A stretch of 64,000 nucleotides of DNA from Dioscorea cayenensis subsp. rotundata. Lineage: Eukaryota > Streptophyta > Magnoliopsida > Dioscoreales > Dioscoreaceae. Both the position numbers and the translations under genes were made by a program. Positions 59,417-64,000 of this stretch are shown one piece after another. Within the stretch, counting starts at the first letter, position 1, and every line of letters starts with the position of its first letter. The notes under the pieces are model-generated. The model did not search any database, was not told the origin of the DNA, and saw only the letters and a list, made by a program, of their open reading frames with translations. The stretch lies in NCBI RefSeq assembly GCF_009730915.1, contig NC_052471.1:30104185-30168184 (forward strand), in the 5' to 3' direction.

Positions 59417-61832
59417 GGAAAATTACTGCTTTACTCCTCGATAATTTCAAAACTTCCCAAAACAGACTCTGTGAGTTTTGCATACCTCGAACAACCCTTC
59501 TTTTATTGTTTCACTTCCTTTTTACCCCTGCAGTTATGAAATTCCATCATTGCCCTTAAACCTTTTTCAGTCCATTTTTCATTCTTTTTGCATGTACTCG
59601 TTTCTTAAAGCAGAGATCTCGTTTTTAAAGCAGAACTCATTTCTTAAAGCAGAGGTTCATTTCTTAAGCAGAGAGTTCATTTCTTAAAGCGAAACCTCAT
59701 TTTTTTAAACAAAAACTCATTTCTTAAAGCAGAAAACTCGTTTCTTAAAGCAGAAACCTTATTTTTTTAAACATAAAAACTCAGTTTTTAAACAAAAAAA
59801 CATTAATATTTAAAGCAGAAAAAAACAAATATTTACGTGATAAATTAATCCTGGATATAAAAACCAATTAATCTTGACCACTCGTACATATTTAAATAGA
59901 AACAACGATATTTAAGCACTTTTTTTAAAGCGTAAACGCAATATATTAAGCAGAAACATCGATAGTTAAACAAAGACAAACAAGCATATAAGCAGAGAAC
60001 TCATTTCTTAAGCAGGAGAGCTTATTTTTTTAAACAAAGACCTCATTTTTTTAAAGCGAAACTTCGTTGAGTAGGGATATTGATTATCTCATCGTCGTCG
60101 ATCTCGCTCGAGCGGCTTGAGTCTCGAGCTCCGGATCCGGCGAGCGATCTCGAAGGTGGCATGCTCGTGTGGGGTCTTAAAGGAGAAATCTTTATTGGCG
60201 TTGGCGATCCGGTTGGCGACGTTCCTCGGCGGTCGGAGTGGTGAGGTCTTCGGTGGCGACGTTGGATAAGGCGAGTGAACTTGAGCGGAACCATTCTCAT
60301 TGCGGAGACCGCATGACATGGATAGCGCTAGGGTTAGGGTTAGGGATCATTCCGGGGTTTTGGATCCATGGTGCCTAAGTCGGTGGACGGGAGCGGAGGG
60401 AGGGAGCGGCGCCGAGTGAGGGTTCGATCTCGCCCGTCTTCGTCTTACGTCTTCATCGTCTTTCCCACGTCAGTCGACCTCATCTCTTTCATCTTCTTCG
60501 TCGTCGACCTCGGGGAAGACCGCGATGCTCCTCGTCGTCGGCGAAGGCATCGAAAGGTTGCACTCGATACGTATTTAAATAGAAACAACGATATTTAAGC
60601 ACTTTTTAAAGCGTAAAGCGCAATATATTAAGCGAAACATCGATAGTTAAACAAAGACAAACAAGTATATAAGCAGAGAACTCATTTCTTAAAGCAGAGC
60701 TTATATTTTTTTAAGCAGAGACCTCATTGAGTAGGGACATTGAGTATCTCATCGTCGCTGATCTCGCGCGAACACTTGAGTGCTAAGCTCCAGATCTGGC
60801 GAGCGATCTCGAAGGTGGCCTGCTCGTGTGGGGTCTTAAAGGAGAAATCTTTATCGGCGTTGGCGATCCGGTTGGCGACGTTCCTCGGCGGTCGGAGTGG
60901 TAAGGTCTTCGGTGGCGACGTCCGGATAAGGCGAGTCGAACTTGAGCGGAACCATTCTCGATTGCGGAGACCGCAACATGGATAGCAATAGGGTTAGGGT
61001 TAGGGATCATTCGGGTTTTGGATCCATGGTGCCTAAGTCGGTGGCGAGGGAACGGAGGGAGGAAGCGGCGCTGATGAGGGTTCGATCTCGCCGTCTTCGT
61101 CTTCATCGTCTTCCCTGTCGTCGACCTCATCTCTTTCATCTTCTTCGTCGTCGACCTCGGGGAAGACCGCATGCTCCTCGTCGTCGAGAGAAGGCGTCGA
61201 AAGGTTGCAGCCTTTTTCTCTCGAACTTGAAATCCCATTTTTCACTGCACGTGATCGTGATTGTGAGCAGCGTGCTTTGTCTCATCTGCCCAGTCAATCG
61301 CATGATAAAGAGATTTTTGGGGGTGATAAATACACCACAAAAACTCATTTTTTTAAACAGAGACCTCATTTTTTTAAACAAAAACCTATTTCTTAAAGCG
61401 AAAAACTCATTTCTTAAAGCAGATACTCTCATTTTTTTAAACGAAACCTCATTTCTTAAACGAAAACTCATTTTTTTAAACAAAAAAACTCATTTTTTTA
61501 AATAGAAAACTCATTTTTTTAAACTGAAACTCATTTTTTAAAAGCGTAACCTCATACCTCATATTTTTAAATAGAAGCTTTCATTTTTTTAAATAGAAAC
61601 TCATTGCACCCAAAGGGCATTATAGTCAAACCCTCGTCACACTTGCCACAACTTCCCACGCAAGGGACAATTTCGTCCAAAAAATTCCAAATTAACTCTA
61701 TCAATCACTATTAGATGTTTGGGGGGTTTAAAAAATCATTGTATTCAAAAGGAAGGGGTTTTTGAGGAGTGCAAAACTAACGGGGTGTTTTTGGCAATAT
61801 TGCAAACTTATAAGGTGTTTTTGGCAATTTCC
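59417..61832. mobile_element. MULE-like element (family copy 3), both ends present
   Basis: The left end GGAAAATTACTG and right end ...GGCAATTTCC form a short inverted repeat (GGAAATT). The subterminal zones hold many TTAAAGCAGA.ACTCATTTC units at 59600-60060 and 61330-61600. The 2.4-kb element contains a tandemly duplicated GC-rich segment and no transposase, so it is non-autonomous. It sits in an (ATA)n tract on both sides, which hides any target duplication. Assignment to MULEs rests on the shared ends with the copy that carries MURA remnants. Confidence 0.6.
59883..61207. repeat. Two-copy tandem duplication of about 660-680 bp inside the MULE
   Basis: Copy A (about 59883-60560) and copy B (about 60562-61207) are collinear: TATTTAAATAGAAACAACGA at the start, TGAGTAGGG at 60068 and 60728, TAGGGTTAGGGTTAGGG, then GTCGTCGACCTCGGGGAAGA near the end. 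Both contain a GC-rich coding-like part on the minus strand, including an acidic Asp/Glu-rich peptide in copy B (about 61033-61245) and a shared NVANRIANA / FSFKTPHE peptide. The copies have different frameshifts, so neither is intact. Confidence 0.85.
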
Positions 61833-63068
61833 ACTAATAATAATAATAATAATAATAAAGAAATAGGGAAAAGAAAGTTTTGAACGTCTGGTTTTCCTTT
61901 GTGGTGCATGTGAACTACCAGACTTCTTTACAATAATTAATTGGCTATTATTTTTTCCTCTTTGTCTATATTTGATTAATTGAGCATCATTCTTTGGTTT
62001 CTTTCCAATGTAATGTACTATACAATCAATAAATATATTCACATATTTATTAAATCTGTATGCTCAAATTGATGTTTTTTTTTTGTACTAGTTTTAATTG
62101 ATTTCTTTCCTTTTTTTGCTTTTCTTCATGTTCCATAAATGACCAACATCTAAACACAAGTCCGACATATTCTAAGACATTGTGAAACACAACAAGTGAC
62201 ATGTTTAAAGTTTTAAATTAAACATATGTATATTAAAAATTGATACCACTGAAAATGCTTCCAAAGGAAATCTAATAAAACTAATCTTACTTTAAACTTC
62301 AAATACTTCAAAATTATATATATACACACATAAATAATTTTAGACTTCACCGAAGTGGATGAAACATGACAAGCTAAAGCTGCCAAACAGATAATAGATG
62401 CCAAATTTAATATGTTAAATGAAGCTATATGTCATACCATATGGAGTCTTTAAAACCTTGTAACCAGTTTCATGACAAGAAGACAATAAGGTAGATGAGT
62501 CCAGACTTGCGGTGAGCTTAATTCACAATCACATATGTATCTTTGTTATTCCATCTTCAACTCTAGGGGGCCCAACTTTGCTTGTCCAACAGGCAGATGA
62601 AGATGAACGAAGTTGGTTGGTGATCGGCAAAGGAAATATATATATATATAGAGATGAATCATGGACAGATGGATGCATGCTATGATCTTACTTGACATGT
62701 AGAATGTGATTTTTCAGCTTCAATTATCAGCATGATAATCATAAGACATGAAAGACCAACGCATTTGCATAAGAGTTTTAAGAGTATGAAAATGATGCCA
62801 AGGAAATTGACTCAATAATATTAAAGTGTTCATCATCTACTTAATGGTTCTCACAAGATAAAAGTTTTTTGTCCATTGACTACAAAGACATTATCCAAAA
62901 TCATTTGCCACGAGCCAGTTCTCATACAAAGGCCCTTTCATTACTGGTTTGTTAAAGCTCCTACGTCCATCTAGATAATACTGTGAAGTCTGTGAATGAA
63001 GAGAAATTACCCCAAGTGTGCAGAATCTGACATAATCAGATACAAATTGTATACATAACTTGCATTCA
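61833..63068. other. 3' flank of OST1 and intergenic spacer
   Basis: An (ATA)n tract adjoins the MULE. The rest is AT-rich DNA with a TA run near 62637-62650. No gene is seen. Confidence 0.45.
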
Positions 63069-63741
63069 TCATTTGCTAATGGAAAGATCCGTGTGTAAGT
63101 AGGCGATGCATGCTATGAAAAATAGGAAAAATGCAGAAACCAGCATCAAGGGCTCCGCAAGCATGAATATCGGGTTGAACTTGTAGTAGATCTGGAGGAA
63201 TTTAAAGACAATGCCGAAAAAAAAGGGTCAAAAAAATGAGTCAGAATTTTAAAACAGAAAAAGTTGTGTAATTGCTCTAAGCAAAATCTATAGTCGTACT
63301 GAAAAAATTCCATACTGGACAAGTTTGATGAAGTTATGATGTGCTTTAACAGATTAAAAAAAGCGCCAGATATAGTTGAATTTACAAAAAATCATTCCAA
63401 AACGTGCCAAGGGAAATACCTCAAAAGGAACATTGTGCTCTGGTACTACATTTTCCTTTACAAGGACAAGAGTTTTCCTCCCAACAACGTCAAGATATGA
63501 GTAAGATGTCTGCAGGGTCGCAGTAAAATAAAGTTTCATTCCAATAAGAATAGAATGGCTGAGGATGAATTTCAATACCATAAATTGAGACAAATAAGCG
63601 TTTACAAAAATCACACAAGTTAGGATAGGAAACTTGCATGGATAAATTCAGAAAACAAACAACAAACAGTACCTCATAATGCTGCTTCACAGGAAAAGGA
63701 ACCACGGCTGATGGATCTTTGGATCCTTCTGGAAGAACAAC
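63069..63741 (-). CDS. OST1: OST1 (ribophorin I), 3' end of the gene
   Basis: Three terminal exons: 63741-63673, 63509-63420, 63191-63069 (94 codons including the stop), all phase 0 with GT-AG introns. The peptide VVLPEGSKDPSAVVPFPV, then TSYSYLDVVGR, NVVPEHNVPFE and FNPIFMLAEPLMLVSAFFLF followed by HTDL and the stop is the C-terminal signature of ribophorin I. That protein is the OST1 subunit of the ER oligosaccharyltransferase that transfers glycans to Asn. The last exon carries the single C-terminal membrane helix and a short cytosolic tail. The upstream exons lie beyond the right edge of the window, so the coding sequence is partial. Confidence 0.92.
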
Positions 63742-64000
63742 CTAAAGCAATGTAACCTTAAGAAATCAGGTTTCGAGATACATAACAGCATCCAAATATT
63801 TTCATCAAGGCTTCCAGGTCAACCGCTGAATAATGTCATCAATATTCTATTGCATGCAGACACACCCATGAGTTTTAAAGTTATGAACACAATACATCAC
63901 TATACTATTTATCACATTTTTCAAAGGAAGTTTTCAATTGCAAGAATTGTCATACGTACAAGGTAGTGAGACAAGAAATGCATACCATGAATGGCCACAA

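Noticed and set aside
60330..60350. TAGGGTTAGGGTTAGGG in the MULE read as vertebrate-type telomere repeat
   Set aside because: Only two to three units, duplicated at about 60990 as part of a larger tandem unit. It is a telo-box-like word within the captured segment, not a telomere.

Overview
This window is flowering-plant nuclear DNA. It has split genes with GT-AG introns, two plastid-targeted proteins, Copia and Ty3/Gypsy-type LTR retrotransposons primed by initiator-Met tRNA, Mutator-like and hAT elements, and a plant-type TTTAGGG array. The species is not identified from sequence alone.

Layout: (1) 0.5-1.8 kb, plus strand: a two-exon gene for a secreted root cap/LEA-related protein. (2) 3.3-22.2 kb, all minus strand: three housekeeping-type genes. 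They are an NF-YC10/DPB3-1-like histone-fold protein (4 coding exons), TGD3, the ATPase of the plastid lipid importer (10 coding exons, with a +1 frameshift just after Walker A), and an ABC1K1/PGR6-like plastid atypical kinase (14 coding exons, one GC-AG intron). (3) 22.4-25.6 kb: a decayed MuDR-type MULE block holding a broken transposase N-terminus. (4) 26-44 kb: a transposon nest. It holds a 4.95-kb decayed Copia element (488-bp LTRs, TSD CTCTT), a hAT-type MITE (TSD GGCAGGAG) with a TRIM inserted in it (TSD TCAAT), a 6.7-kb element with 3.1-kb LTRs and only a 0.5-kb interior (TSD CAACG), a second TRIM (TSD GGTAT), and an older segmental duplication split by the Copia insertion. (5) 44.4-46.6 kb: a truncated L1-type LINE broken inside its reverse transcriptase and joined directly to telomeric repeats. 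(6) 46.6-54.5 kb: TTTAGGG repeats that grade into about 7.8 kb of CCCAGG/CCCAGGG, ending at a 1000-N gap. (7) 55.5-61.8 kb: two more members of the MULE family of block 3, one with a tandemly duplicated captured-looking GC-rich segment. (8) 63.1-64.0 kb, minus strand: the last three exons of OST1 (ribophorin I), whose 5' part lies beyond the window.

The protein genes do not form one pathway. TGD3 and ABC1K1 both act in plastids (lipid import; prenylquinone and plastoglobule function). OST1 acts in ER N-glycosylation and the NF-YC10-like protein in the nucleus. All are split into conserved exons with in-phase joins that I could follow by reading frame.

The most notable signal is the 46.6-54.5 kb array. 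Its orientation (G-rich strand running toward the gap), its gradual change from TTTAGGG to CCCAGGG (every T replaced by C) and its position at a contig end fit a real chromosome end that was miscalled or mutated, then joined by scaffolding to unrelated sequence. No new multi-gene system is evident. Very long Pro/Arg/Ala/Gln reading frames in that array are not genes.
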